From: Acidobacteriota bacterium
GTDB taxonomy: Bacteria > Acidobacteriota > Blastocatellia > Pyrinomonadales > Pyrinomonadaceae
Length of the DNA stretch: 50,978 nt
Assembly (NCBI GenBank): GCA_003223975.1
Contig: QHXS01000044.1
Location: 1-50,978, forward strand
Direction: 5' to 3'
Each line of letters starts with the position of its first letter. Within the stretch, counting starts at the first letter, position 1. Positions 1 through 9,409 of this stretch are shown in pieces. Made by a program: the position numbers and the translations under genes. The notes below the pieces were generated by a model. It saw only the letters and a list, made by a program, of their open reading frames with translations. It was not told where the DNA came from and searched no databases.

Positions 1-2559
1 GCTGGACAAACCCGACCGACATTCGGATGTGGTGTAGCAAACAACACGCCGGTTCCGGCTAACTGCAACATCATCCCTTCGAACCTTATTTACCAGCCGG
101 CGCTCAACTTTATGAATCTTTTCCCGGAACCAAATCAGCCGGGAATTCAAAACAATTTTATTACCGACCAGAATTTGCATCGGCCATATCGGTCATTTTT
201 AGCAAAGATCGATCACAATGCGAATCCGAATCATAAGATCTCGTTTACTTGGGCGAACAGCAAGAACACAGAAGACAGATATAATTTGACGATGGAGCCC
301 GATTCCATTTTCCGAGGATTTGAGGATCGTCAAAACGATCGAGTCCACGGTAATTACACTGGGATCCTTCGACCGAATTTCATTCTTGACCTTCGCGGCG
401 GATGGAACCGTTTCCGCTTAAACCGATATCAGATCGATCAGCCCACGGCCGCCGATCTTGGCTTTACAGCGGTGCCGAGTGAACGTCAGGGCTACATTTT
501 TCCACGATTCGATTTCACAAACTTTATGACCGTCGGATCACTGAGATCCGACTACAACAACGGTCAAGACCGACCGTTCGATCTTTATACCGTACAGCCC
601 ACTTTCACCCAAATCTTAGGCAATCACACCATGAAGTATGGGTATGATTATCGATACTTGCGTGAAAGATTTTTGAGTCTTGGAAATGCTACAGGAAGGT
701 ATTCCATCAACGGACAATTTACATCTGCAAGCTCCTCTTTGGCGAGTGGACAGCAGAACGCTCCGGGCCGTGATTTGGCGTCCTTTCTCATGGGAATCGT
801 GACCGGCGGCAGCATCGACATCCCCACTCAATATAATGCGTCCGAGGATTACAATGGATTCTTTTTTCAGGATGACTGGCGTATTGCTCCAAGTGTAACT
901 TTGAATCTGGGCGTGAGATACGAGCTTGAAACCGGCGTGAAAGAGTTTAGTGGAGCTATCGTAAAGGGATTTGATCGAACAGCACCGAGCCCCGTTGCGG
1001 CCCAAGCATCAGCAAATTACACGGCGCTCCCGCCCAGTTGCGGGACCGGTATCACTTGTCCATACCCTAGTCTTGTGGGCGGCCTTACGTTCGTTGACGA
1101 TCCAAGCGATTGGAGCCAGTCAATGGATAAGAACAACGTCCAGCCGCGGATCGGGATCTCTTGGGGCATTAACCAGAAAACTGTACTTCGTGGCGGATTC
1201 GGCATGTTCACGGCGCCCTTTCAGATCGGCGCGATCTTTCAGCCTGGATTTTCTTCGCCCACGCCTTTCACTGCATCTACTAACAATGGACAATCTTACG
1301 TTGGAAGGTTATCAACCACTTTATTCCCTAACGGGATCAACCCTCCGGTCGGTTCTACTTTAGGACTGGCAACCTTCTTAGGCGGTGACCTCGCAGGAAC
1401 GAATGGGGCTCAAGGACCAACCACACCGGTGCTTTCATATGACCGAAAAAACGCTAACTTCATGCGTTTCATGGCAAGTGTTCAACGGGAATTACCGGGA
1501 GGATTTTACGTTGAGTTCACGTTCGTACATTCCGCCGGCAGAGATCTTGCCGTGAACCGCGATCTAAATTCTGTGCCGACGCAGTATCTCGTGAACCCTA
1601 ACAATTTCACGGACCCGACAGCACTCGTTGCGGCCATAACAGCAGCCAATACGTTCCTGAATGCCACCGTTAGTAATCCTCTTAGAGGATTGGTTCCTGG
1701 AAATACAACATATAATAACGCCACCATTGCCCGGCGACGACTCTTAGTTCCATTCCCGCAATTTGCGTCACTTTCGGTCACCGAATATAACGGAACGTCC
1801 AGCTATCAGTCGTATGCAGTGCAGTTTACCAGGCGTTTCAAGGCCGGGCTTTCGCTCAACGGTTCATATACATTTTCAAAGGAACGGATAACAGCCCAGT
1901 ATCTCAACCCGCAAGATACCGAAATGACGGAAATGATCTCTCCGTTTGAACGTCCGCATCGCTGGACTTTCTCGGGCATTTACGAATTGCCGTTCGGTAA
2001 GAATCGGAAATGGGGAAGTGACTGGAATGGTGTCGTCGACGGTATCCTAGGTGGTTGGCAGTTTCAGGGCGTTTACGAATGGCAAAGCGGCGAACCGCTG
2101 TTGCTTCCAAACGTTTATTACAACGGCGACATAACTCAACTTAAATCCATGGTCGGAAAAAAGGATGACCAGGGACAAACGTACGGAGTTGATCTGCCAG
2201 CTTGGGACGTTACCGGATTTTACACGAACGGGGTTCCACTGAACGCTAATGCTCCCGGATTTGGCAACAATTTTCAAACGAATCTCGGTAATAACAACGT
2301 CCTGCGAAACATTCCGTTCACAATGGATAACTTCCGAAATCAACGCTTCCTGAAATTCGATTTTGGCGTTTCAAAGAATTTCAGGATCAGAGAAGGGATG
2401 AAATTCCAGATCAGATTCGAGGCAATAAACGGCTTGAATACAACGTATTTCGGGGCAGGTATAGGGTTGGCGCCCACTTCCGCTAGTGCATTCGGAAAGG
2501 TGACGTCGCAGCGTAACCCGCCACGCGATATACAGATCGGCGGCAAGTTCACTTTCTAG
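1..2559 (+). CDS. TonB-dependent receptor (Oar-like), 5' end missing
   Basis: The reading frame is open from the first base of the window to TAG at 2557-2559 (852 residues visible), so the N-terminal signal, carboxypeptidase-like domain and plug lie off the left edge. What remains is a beta-barrel-type sequence rich in alternating aromatic/polar strands, for example KYGYDYRYLRE and LNLGVRYELETG, and it ends in ...GGKFTF with a C-terminal aromatic residue as outer-membrane proteins do. Large receptors of this Oar-like kind are abundant in Acidobacteriota and, with TonB/ExbBD, import substrates too big for porins. It stands directly upstream of the pectinase genes, so uptake of pectic oligosaccharides is the likely job; the substrate is inferred from context only. 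It appears to play the role SusC plays in Bacteroidetes loci, and no SusD-like partner is visible. Confidence 0.88.
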   Translation, partial: AGQTRPTFGCGVANNTPVPANCNIIPSNLIYQPALNFMNLFPEPNQPGIQNNFITDQNLHRPYRSFLAKIDHNANPNHKISFTWANSKNTEDRYNLTMEPDSIFRGFEDRQNDRVHGNYTGILRPNFILDLRGGWNRFRLNRYQIDQPTAADLGFTAVPSERQGYIFPRFDFTNFMTVGSLRSDYNNGQDRPFDLYTVQPTFTQILGNHTMKYGYDYRYLRERFLSLGNATGRYSINGQFTSASSSLASGQQNAPGRDLASFLMGIVTGGSIDIPTQYNASEDYNGFFFQDDWRIAPSVTLNLGVRYELETGVKEFSGAIVKGFDRTAPSPVAAQASANYTALPPSCGTGITCPYPSLVGGLTFVDDPSDWSQSMDKNNVQPRIGISWGINQKTVLRGGFGMFTAPFQIGAIFQPGFSSPTPFTASTNNGQSYVGRLSTTLFPNGINPPVGSTLGLATFLGGDLAGTNGAQGPTTPVLSYDRKNANFMRFMASVQRELPGGFYVEFTFVHSAGRDLAVNRDLNSVPTQYLVNPNNFTDPTALVAAITAANTFLNATVSNPLRGLVPGNTTYNNATIARRRLLVPFPQFASLSVTEYNGTSSYQSYAVQFTRRFKAGLSLNGSYTFSKERITAQYLNPQDTEMTEMISPFERPHRWTFSGIYELPFGKNRKWGSDWNGVVDGILGGWQFQGVYEWQSGEPLLLPNVYYNGDITQLKSMVGKKDDQGQTYGVDLPAWDVTGFYTNGVPLNANAPGFGNNFQTNLGNNNVLRNIPFTMDNFRNQRFLKFDFGVSKNFRIREGMKFQIRFEAINGLNTTYFGAGIGLAPTSASAFGKVTSQRNPPRDIQIGGKFTF

Positions 2560-2587
2560 TCAACTTTTCGGGAGGTTGGCTGGTAAC

Positions 2588-2637
2588 AATGCGTCGCATA
2601 AGACTCTTCCTAGAAGTTGAAACTTATGCGGCGCATT
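2588..2637 (+). terminator. Large hairpin between receptor and pectinesterase genes
   Basis: Arms at 2588-2602 and 2623-2637 form a 15-bp stem (one T-G wobble, otherwise perfect) around a 20-base loop. It starts 29 bases after the receptor stop codon. The following bases are only weakly T-rich (TTCTCTCG), so it could be an attenuator or an mRNA stability element rather than a strong terminator. It lies upstream of the ATG chosen for the next gene at 2689. Confidence 0.55.
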
Positions 2638-2688
2638 TCTCTCGATAGAATTTGGCGTTTTCGGCATCGAAGTTTCGTGTATTTTGAA

Positions 2689-4692
2689 ATGAACAGGTTT
2701 TCGACACTCGCAATTCTTTTGATGATCATGGCGGCGGCGACCGTGGCTGCGGCAAAGGATTGCGAGATCCGCGTTTCTGCGGACGGCAAAGGTGACGTGC
2801 GGACCGTGTCAGAAGCGATCGAAAAGGTCCCTGCAACTAACACAAAGCGATGCATCGTTCGTATTTCGCCGGGAACATATAAAGAACAAATTCGGGTTCC
2901 TGCAAACAAGCCTTTTGTTTCGTTCATTGGTGAGAATGCCGAGAAAACGATACTGACTTTCAGCTTGTCGAATAAAGATGCAGGCTCGACATCAGCGGCG
3001 TATGCGGCTTACATCGGCGGGCACGATTTTCGAGCTGAGAATATTACGTTTGAGAACTCATTTGGAACGGGCTCGCAGGCAGTCGCGGTTTTAGTGGAAG
3101 CCGACAGAGCTGTTTTTAAGAGCTGCCGGTTCCTCGGATGGCAAGACACGCTGTACGCGAAGAACGGGCGGCAGTATTACGAGGATTCATACATAGAGGG
3201 CCATGTAGATTTCATTTTCGGACAGGCAACGGCAGTATTTGAAAACTGCCATATCCACAGCAAGGGCGACGGATACATCACGGCGCCGATGCGTTTTTCT
3301 GCGGACGAACCCGCAGGTTTTGTTTTTGATAAATGCCGATTGACCAGCAGCAACACTGAGAAGGGCGTTTATCTGGGGCGGCCGTGGCGTGACTATGGCC
3401 GCACGATATTTATGAAAACGGTGATGGATGCACAGATCCGTCCCGAGGGTTGGGATCATTGGGTGCCCGAACGCGAAAAGACCGCATTTCTTGCCGAGTA
3501 CAGGTCATCGGGGCCGGGAGCCAAAACGACTGAGCGCGTTAAATGGGCTCATCAATTAACCGACGCCGAGGCGGCCGCATTCTCTGCCGCGAATTTTCTT
3601 AAAGGTAGGGATGGTTGGGATCCGAATAAGGTGAATGACGCCTGGGTCGAGAAGAACGATCCCGATTGGAAACTTGTCACGTGGAACGACGTTTTCAAAC
3701 AGAAACCGCTTTGGTATCAGACCGACGAGGCTGCACGTATCGCAGACCAGGTACTTATTTATCAAAAGGATAACGGCGGCTGGGACAAGAATGTCGATAT
3801 GGCTTTAATGCTAACAAGCTCAGAGAAAGCCGAGCTCGCCGCTAAGCGTTCCGACATAACCGAAACCACGATCGATAATCGGACGACCTATCCGCAGATC
3901 GCATATCTCGGGCGGGTCATCACCTCGAGCCTGCTGAAACCGACGCCGCCAACCAATTTTCCGAAGTACAAGGAAGCGTTCAACAAAGGTGTCGATTACC
4001 TGCTTGCATCACAGTACGAGAACGGTGGATTCCCGCAGTTCTATCCTTTGAAAAAAGGGTATTACACGCACATTACTTTTAACGACGATGCGATGATCGG
4101 CGCGCTGAGCGTGCTTCGCGATATCGCGAATTCGAAGGACGATTACAAATTTGTTGATGAGGCGCGGCGTGCAAAAGCGCAGGCCGCTGTCGCCAAAGCG
4201 ATACCGTTGATCCTGAAACTACAGGTTGAAGTCGGCGGCAAAAAAACCGTATGGATACAGCAGTATGATGAGAACACGCTCAAGCCTGCATGGGCGCGAA
4301 AGTTCGAACCGCCTTGCCTGACGTCAGGCGAAAGCGTTGGTGTCGTTCGATTCCTTATGAAGGAAAAACCGACGCCTGAGATCGTCGACGCGATCGAATC
4401 CGCGGTGAAATGGTTTGACGCGAATAAATTAGCGGGAATCCGCTGGGAACGCATAAACGGCGAAAATACCGTTATCAAAGACAAAGCGGCGCCGCCGATC
4501 TGGGCGCGGTTTTATGAGATCGAAACGATGAAGCCGATCTTTATCGGCCGCGATTCCATTATCAAATACGATGTAACACAGATCGAAGCCGAACGCCGAA
4601 ACGGTTATGCCTGGTATGTAGAAAGTCCGCGGAGTCTGCTTGAAAACGATTATCCGAAGTGGAAAGAGCGTTTGCAGAAGCCCGCAGGTTAG
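2689..4692 (+). CDS. Pectin methylesterase (CE8) fused to pectate lyase (PL10)
   Basis: 667 aa. The ATG at 2689 opens a clear Sec signal peptide (MNRFSTLAILLMIMAAATVA); earlier in-frame TTG/ATG codons at 2617/2626 would add a charged leader and fall in the hairpin. Residues about 25-310 are a CE8 pectinesterase: QDTLY with the acid Asp153, HVDFIFG with the nucleophile Asp174, and LGRPW with Arg231. Residues about 336-660 match family 10 pectate lyase: DNGGWDKNVDM, TIDNRTTYPQIAYL, HITFNDDAMIG carrying the conserved Asp pair, and KPAWARKFEPP with the catalytic-type Arg. The enzyme should remove methyl esters from homogalacturonan and then cleave the exposed polygalacturonate by beta-elimination, giving 4,5-unsaturated ends for the GH105 enzyme. 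Both active sites look intact. No Shine-Dalgarno is evident. Confidence 0.93.
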   Translation: MNRFSTLAILLMIMAAATVAAAKDCEIRVSADGKGDVRTVSEAIEKVPATNTKRCIVRISPGTYKEQIRVPANKPFVSFIGENAEKTILTFSLSNKDAGSTSAAYAAYIGGHDFRAENITFENSFGTGSQAVAVLVEADRAVFKSCRFLGWQDTLYAKNGRQYYEDSYIEGHVDFIFGQATAVFENCHIHSKGDGYITAPMRFSADEPAGFVFDKCRLTSSNTEKGVYLGRPWRDYGRTIFMKTVMDAQIRPEGWDHWVPEREKTAFLAEYRSSGPGAKTTERVKWAHQLTDAEAAAFSAANFLKGRDGWDPNKVNDAWVEKNDPDWKLVTWNDVFKQKPLWYQTDEAARIADQVLIYQKDNGGWDKNVDMALMLTSSEKAELAAKRSDITETTIDNRTTYPQIAYLGRVITSSLLKPTPPTNFPKYKEAFNKGVDYLLASQYENGGFPQFYPLKKGYYTHITFNDDAMIGALSVLRDIANSKDDYKFVDEARRAKAQAAVAKAIPLILKLQVEVGGKKTVWIQQYDENTLKPAWARKFEPPCLTSGESVGVVRFLMKEKPTPEIVDAIESAVKWFDANKLAGIRWERINGENTVIKDKAAPPIWARFYEIETMKPIFIGRDSIIKYDVTQIEAERRNGYAWYVESPRSLLENDYPKWKERLQKPAG

Positions 4693-4750
4693 TAACGACG
4701 TAACATCCGATTTAGTGGTTCCGGATTCCGAAAAACAACCGGATCGACAT

Positions 4751-6160
4751 ATGCAAAACAGAAGGAAATTCATTGCCAATTTTGCCGTCGGTGCCGCCGC
4801 ACTGGCGTTCGCTCCGAAACTTGCATTCGGTCAAGCCGATCCTTGGAAAACCGAGTATCCGAAAATTCTTTCGCGGATCGAACCACCCAAATTTAACAAA
4901 CGACAATTCGACATTTTGAAATTCGGCGCCAAGAGCGGTGCGGAATTTGATTGCCGCGATGCCATAAATAAAGCGATCGACGAATGCAGCAAGGCCGGCG
5001 GGGGGCGTGTCGTAGTACCGGCCGGTATCTTCCTCACAGGCGCGATCCAACTAAAGTCGAATGTAAATCTATACGTTTCAAAAGGTGCGACTCTAAAGTT
5101 TTCGACCGATCCGAAAGCTTATCTTCCGATCGTTCACACGCGTTGGGAAGGTATGGAGTTGATGCATTTGTCGCCATTCATTTACGCCTACGAACAAACA
5201 AACATTGCCATCACAGGTGAAGGCACCCTCGATGGGCAAGGCAAATCGTTTTTCTGGAAGTGGCACGGTAACCCGAACTATGGCGGCGATCCTGCGAAAC
5301 TCAGCCAGCGTCCGGCACGCGCTCGACTGTATGAAATGATGGACAAGAACGTCCCTGTCGCCGAACGTATCTTTGGCGAAGGACATTATTTGCGGCCGCA
5401 GTTCATACAACCTTACCTTTGCAAAAATGTTTTGATCGAGGGTGTTACCATCGCCGATTCGCCAATGTGGGAAGTGCATCCCGTATTGTGTGAAAACGTC
5501 ACGATACGCAACCTTCATATTTCCTCACACGGCCCGAACAATGACGGCTGCGACCCGGAGAGCTGCAAAGACGTGCTCATCGATAACTGTTTTTTCGATA
5601 CGGGCGATGATTGCATTGCAATAAAATCCGGGCGGAACAATGACGGCCGGCGACTTCATACGCCGACCGAGAACATCATTGTTCGCAACTGCACGATGAA
5701 GGATGGCCACGGCGGGATAACCGTAGGCAGCGAGATCTCGGGCGGGGTGCGAAATCTTTTCGCGCATGACTGTAAGCTGGACAGTCCAAACCTCGATCAT
5801 GCGCTTCGTGTAAAAAACAATGCGTCGAGAGGCGGACTGCTTGAAAATTTTTATTTTAGAAACATCGATGTCGGACAGGTCGCACACGCTGTTATCACGA
5901 TTGATTTCAACTACGAGGAAGGGGCGAAGGGCGAGTTTACGCCCGTGGTTCGAAATTATGTCGTGGACAATCTCACGAGCGGAAAGAGCAAATACGGCGT
6001 CGATATACAGGGCCTCGAAAGGGCGCCGATCTATGACGTAAAGATAACGAACAGCACTTTCGCAAACGTTGCCGACGGCAACATCGTGAAAAACGTTAAG
6101 GGAGTGCGGCTCGACAACGTAAAGCTTAACGGCTCGATTATCAACGAGCTGAAAGGATAA
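4751..6160 (+). CDS. Exported GH28 polygalacturonase
   Basis: 469 aa. The ATG at 4751 begins a twin-arginine-like leader (NRRKFIANFAVGAAALAF) ending near AFGQA, suggesting Tat export; the open frame extends further upstream into the preceding gene without a leader. All four GH28 signatures are present: NNDG with Asp265, GDD with Asp286/Asp287, GHGG with His320, and RVK at 353-355. The parallel beta-helix begins near residue 52 (FDILKFGAKSG), the pectate-lyase-superfamily start motif. It hydrolyses alpha-1,4-galacturonosyl (or rhamnogalacturonan) linkages; exo-, endo- or RG specificity cannot be decided by eye. The gene lies 58 bp after the pectinesterase-lyase and 38 bp before the acetylesterase, in one rightward run. 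Confidence 0.93.
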   Translation: MQNRRKFIANFAVGAAALAFAPKLAFGQADPWKTEYPKILSRIEPPKFNKRQFDILKFGAKSGAEFDCRDAINKAIDECSKAGGGRVVVPAGIFLTGAIQLKSNVNLYVSKGATLKFSTDPKAYLPIVHTRWEGMELMHLSPFIYAYEQTNIAITGEGTLDGQGKSFFWKWHGNPNYGGDPAKLSQRPARARLYEMMDKNVPVAERIFGEGHYLRPQFIQPYLCKNVLIEGVTIADSPMWEVHPVLCENVTIRNLHISSHGPNNDGCDPESCKDVLIDNCFFDTGDDCIAIKSGRNNDGRRLHTPTENIIVRNCTMKDGHGGITVGSEISGGVRNLFAHDCKLDSPNLDHALRVKNNASRGGLLENFYFRNIDVGQVAHAVITIDFNYEEGAKGEFTPVVRNYVVDNLTSGKSKYGVDIQGLERAPIYDVKITNSTFANVADGNIVKNVKGVRLDNVKLNGSIINELKG

Positions 6161-6198
6161 CAAAAGCGGACGGTAAGGATCAGCGAGCTTATTAAGAT

Positions 6199-6936
6199 AT
6201 GAAGTCGGTGTTTATGATCTTAATGTTCAGTGCGGCAGTCATCGCGCAGAAAGCGCCGATCACTATATTTCTCGCCGGCGATTCGACCTGCGCGAACAAG
6301 TCCGCCGATAAACGACCGGAAACCGGCTGGGGCGAAATGCTGCAGCAATATTTCGATCCGGCCAAGGTTAAGGTCGACAATCGCGCAATGAATGGACGAA
6401 GCACGAAGACCTTTATCAGTGAAGGCCGCTGGCAAAAGATAATCGACGATCTTAAGAAAGGTGATTATGTTTTTGTGCAATTCGGACACAACGACGAATC
6501 GAAGGATAAAGGCGAACGCTACACGCCGCCAGATGCCTTTCGTGCAAACCTAATTCGTTTCGTTAACGACGTTAAGGGCAAAAACGCACACATCGTCCTG
6601 CTGACACCGGTAATGCGGCGGAAGTTTGATAAAAACGGAAACTTCGTCGACCAGCATCCAGCCGAATATCCCGAGGCTTTTCGCGAGGTCGCGAAAGAGC
6701 AAGAAGTGCCGCTGATCGACATGCACAAAAAGAGCGAAGCCGTGATCGTGAAATACGGCGTCGAGGGTTCACGCGCTTTATTTTTGCAACTGAAGCCCGG
6801 GGAGAATCCAAACTACCCGAACGGCGTAGAGGACAATACACATTTCCGGCCCGCTGGCGCAGAAGAAATGGCGAAGTTGGTTGTCGATGGGATTCGCGAA
6901 GATAAGCTGAAGCTGAGTAAATATCTGAAAAAATGA
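6199..6936 (+). CDS. Rhamnogalacturonan acetylesterase (CE12, SGNH hydrolase)
   Basis: 245 aa with a short signal peptide (MKSVFMILMFSAAVIAQ). The SGNH blocks are all visible: GDST with nucleophile Ser29, NRAMNGRS with Gly66 of the oxyanion hole, FGHND with Asn98, and DNTH with catalytic Asp212 and His215. Family CE12 enzymes remove acetyl groups from rhamnogalacturonan and related pectins, exposing the backbone to lyases and hydrolases. Its stop overlaps the start of the GH105 gene by four bases (ATGA), pointing to translational coupling and matched amounts of the two enzymes. Confidence 0.92.
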   Translation: MKSVFMILMFSAAVIAQKAPITIFLAGDSTCANKSADKRPETGWGEMLQQYFDPAKVKVDNRAMNGRSTKTFISEGRWQKIIDDLKKGDYVFVQFGHNDESKDKGERYTPPDAFRANLIRFVNDVKGKNAHIVLLTPVMRRKFDKNGNFVDQHPAEYPEAFREVAKEQEVPLIDMHKKSEAVIVKYGVEGSRALFLQLKPGENPNYPNGVEDNTHFRPAGAEEMAKLVVDGIREDKLKLSKYLKK

Positions 6937-8840
6937 TCAATTGCCGCATTAACATTTTAGTTATTATTGTTTTGCTTGGAGCAGCGTTCGCATCGGGGCA
7001 GACCGTTCGGCTCGCCGAGCAGATGGCCGAGACCGCTGCAACCCGCGTTTGGGTCGATTCGCCTAATGGAAAGGGCGTTCCGCCAAAGTGGGTTTACGAC
7101 TACGGCGTGATACTCAATGGCTTAAAGACACTTTGGCACGCGACGGGCGACGGGCGATATTTCGAGGCTATCAAGAATGGCGTCGATAAATTCGTCAATG
7201 CGGATGGCACGATCAAGACCTACAAGGTCGAGGAATACAATCTCGACCAGGTCCGAATGGGCTCGGCAGTATTGATGCTTTATCGCGTCACCGGCGAAGC
7301 AAAATACAAAAAAGCCGCCGACCTGATCCGCTCGCAATTGAAGAACCATCCCCGGACAAATGAAGGCGGATTTTGGCACAAGAAGATCTATCCATATCAG
7401 ATGTGGCTCGACGGCTTGTACATGGGCGAGCCATTCTACTCTGAATATTCTCAAACATTTGGCGAGAACAATTGGGACGACATCGCAAACCAGTTCATCT
7501 GGATGGAAAAGCACGTCCGCGATGACAAAACGGGTTTGCTCTATCACGCCTGGGACGAATCGAAAAAGATGCCCTGGGCTGACAAGACGACTGGGCGCGC
7601 CCCGATGTTCTGGGGACGAGCTATCGGGTGGTACGCGATGGCGATCGTCGATGTGCTCGACTTTTTACCGAAGGACCACGCAAAACGGCCTGAGCTGATC
7701 GCGATCTTAAACCGCACGATGTCCGCGTTGAAGAAGGTGCAGGACAAGAGCGGGACGTGGTGGCTGATTCTCGACATGCCGGGACGCGAAAAGAATTATC
7801 TCGAAGCCTCCGCTACGTGCATGTTCACCTATGCTATGGCGAAAGGCGTGCGAATGGGTTACCTCCCGGTTTCGTTTGCCAAGACGGCGGATTCAGCTTG
7901 GTCCGGTATACAAGCACAGTTTCTGGAAAACGAGGACGGCGGCATCAACCTGCTCAAGACGATCGGCGGTGCGGGCCTCGGCGGAAACCCGTACCGCGAC
8001 GGAACATATAATTACTACGTCGGAGAGAAAGTCGTGACAAATGACCCGAAAGGCGTCGGCGCGTTTATTCTAGCCGCGGTCGAAATGGAAATGGCGCAAA
8101 CTGGGAACACGGGACGCAGGAAAACGGTTGTGCTCGATGACTATTTCAATCACGAAGTTAAAAAGGACGACAATGGCCGCGACCTTGTGTGGCATTACAA
8201 ATGGGACGAGCTGGACAATGGCGGATATTCAGTATGGGGCGATATCTTTCAGTCCTTCGGCGCGTCGCTTGATACGCTTTCATCCGCACCGACCGACGCC
8301 AGTCTTGCAAAAGCCGACATCTATATCATTGTTGATCCTGATAACGAAAAAGAAGCAGCAAAGCCCAATTTTGTAGAACCTCAGCACGTCAAGGCGATCG
8401 CCGGCTGGGTGAAACGCGGCGGTGTTCTTGCGTTGATGGCCAACGACGTGCAAAGTGCCGAACTCGATAAGTTCAATACTCTTTCGAGTGAGTTTGGTAT
8501 TCAGTTCAACAAAGACCGCAAGTTCGAAGTGTTCAATAACGACTACAAAATGGGCGGCGTCAATATCGCCGCCGGAAACGAACTATTCAAGTCGGCGAAC
8601 CGAATATTTGTTAAAGAAATATCGACGCTTTCGGTTTCCGGAAAAGCCCGGGCCGTCGTTTCTGCAAACGGCGACACGGTGATGGCAGTTGCCGCATACG
8701 GAAAAGGAACGGTTTTTGTGATCGGCGATCCGTGGATCTACAACGAATATCTGGACGGCCGTCGATTGCCCCCGGAATTCCAGAATTTCAAAGCGGCACA
8801 AGACCTCAGCCGTTGGCTGATCGCCCGTTCGAGGAAGTGA
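6933..8840 (+). CDS. GH105 unsaturated rhamnogalacturonyl hydrolase with extra C-terminal domain
   Basis: 635 aa, about 250 longer than a minimal YteR/YesR-type enzyme. A signal peptide (to about residue 22) precedes an (alpha/alpha)6-barrel from about 25 to 380: NLDQVRMG, MWLDGLYMGEPFY with the catalytic-type Asp160, FWGRAIGWYAMA and EASATCMFTYAM. The enzyme hydrates and releases 4-deoxy-hex-4-enuronate from the non-reducing end of lyase products. The C-terminal part (about 385-635) is a separate alpha/beta domain with strand-like stretches (ADIYIIVDPD, WVKRGGVLALMAND, GKGTVFVIGDPW) resembling DUF4350/glutamine-amidotransferase-like folds, but no catalytic Cys triad is seen; its role is unknown, perhaps carbohydrate or partner binding. 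The start overlaps the CE12 stop by four bases. Confidence 0.92.
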   Translation: MINCRINILVIIVLLGAAFASGQTVRLAEQMAETAATRVWVDSPNGKGVPPKWVYDYGVILNGLKTLWHATGDGRYFEAIKNGVDKFVNADGTIKTYKVEEYNLDQVRMGSAVLMLYRVTGEAKYKKAADLIRSQLKNHPRTNEGGFWHKKIYPYQMWLDGLYMGEPFYSEYSQTFGENNWDDIANQFIWMEKHVRDDKTGLLYHAWDESKKMPWADKTTGRAPMFWGRAIGWYAMAIVDVLDFLPKDHAKRPELIAILNRTMSALKKVQDKSGTWWLILDMPGREKNYLEASATCMFTYAMAKGVRMGYLPVSFAKTADSAWSGIQAQFLENEDGGINLLKTIGGAGLGGNPYRDGTYNYYVGEKVVTNDPKGVGAFILAAVEMEMAQTGNTGRRKTVVLDDYFNHEVKKDDNGRDLVWHYKWDELDNGGYSVWGDIFQSFGASLDTLSSAPTDASLAKADIYIIVDPDNEKEAAKPNFVEPQHVKAIAGWVKRGGVLALMANDVQSAELDKFNTLSSEFGIQFNKDRKFEVFNNDYKMGGVNIAAGNELFKSANRIFVKEISTLSVSGKARAVVSANGDTVMAVAAYGKGTVFVIGDPWIYNEYLDGRRLPPEFQNFKAAQDLSRWLIARSRK

Positions 8841-8845
8841 AGTTT

Positions 8846-9343
8846 ATGAAAATATTTTTCGGGTTAATGATCATAGCGTTTGTCGTTTCGGGTGCCTCTG
8901 CGCAAGCCAAACAACCCACTTCGGCGTCAAAGCCGTTCATTGTCAAATCTAAAGCGGATATCGACGCGATGGCAAAAGCACTAGCTCAACAGGCAGGCAA
9001 TGTCAGCCGCGACATCGTTGCAGCAAAAGGCATGCAAACGCGTGTCGCGCTTTTCGACGATAAAAAGCGCGAGAACGATATGTTTGAGCTGCATGATTCC
9101 TCCGACGATATCTACTACGTTCTCGACGGGGAAGCTACTCTTGCCCTCGGTGGCGAACTGGTTGAACCAAACGAGATCGCGCCGGGTGAATGGCGAAGCA
9201 AAACGGTGAAAGGCGGCAATCCGTTCGTAGTAAAAAAAGGCGATCTTGTGTTCGTTCCGCGTGGCACTGTGCATCAGCGAACGGTGCTGAAAAAAGGCTT
9301 TTCGATGATTTTGATAAAAGTTTTTGCAGCAGAGCAGAAGTAA
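8846..9343 (+). CDS. Exported single-domain cupin protein
   Basis: 165 aa with signal peptide MKIFFGLMIIAFVVSGASAQA; the start is placed 5 bp after the GH105 stop with GAGG upstream. The cupin core runs from about residue 85 to 155: ELHDSSDDIYYVLDG (motif 1) and GDLVFVPRGTVHQ (motif 2, with P-x-G-x-x-H). The usual first His of motif 1 is replaced (ELH instead of HxH) and the usual Glu is Asp, so the metal site is non-standard. In pectin pathways the cupin KdgF linearises 4,5-unsaturated galacturonate; this protein could do that in the periplasm after GH105, but KdgF is normally cytoplasmic, so the assignment is an inference from position. Confidence 0.75.
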   Translation: MKIFFGLMIIAFVVSGASAQAKQPTSASKPFIVKSKADIDAMAKALAQQAGNVSRDIVAAKGMQTRVALFDDKKRENDMFELHDSSDDIYYVLDGEATLALGGELVEPNEIAPGEWRSKTVKGGNPFVVKKGDLVFVPRGTVHQRTVLKKGFSMILIKVFAAEQK

Positions 9344-9409
9344 GCATGCGGTCCGCCGTTTTTCGACATAGATCTAGATAAGCGATAAAATAAGACTTTC
9401 AGGACAAAA

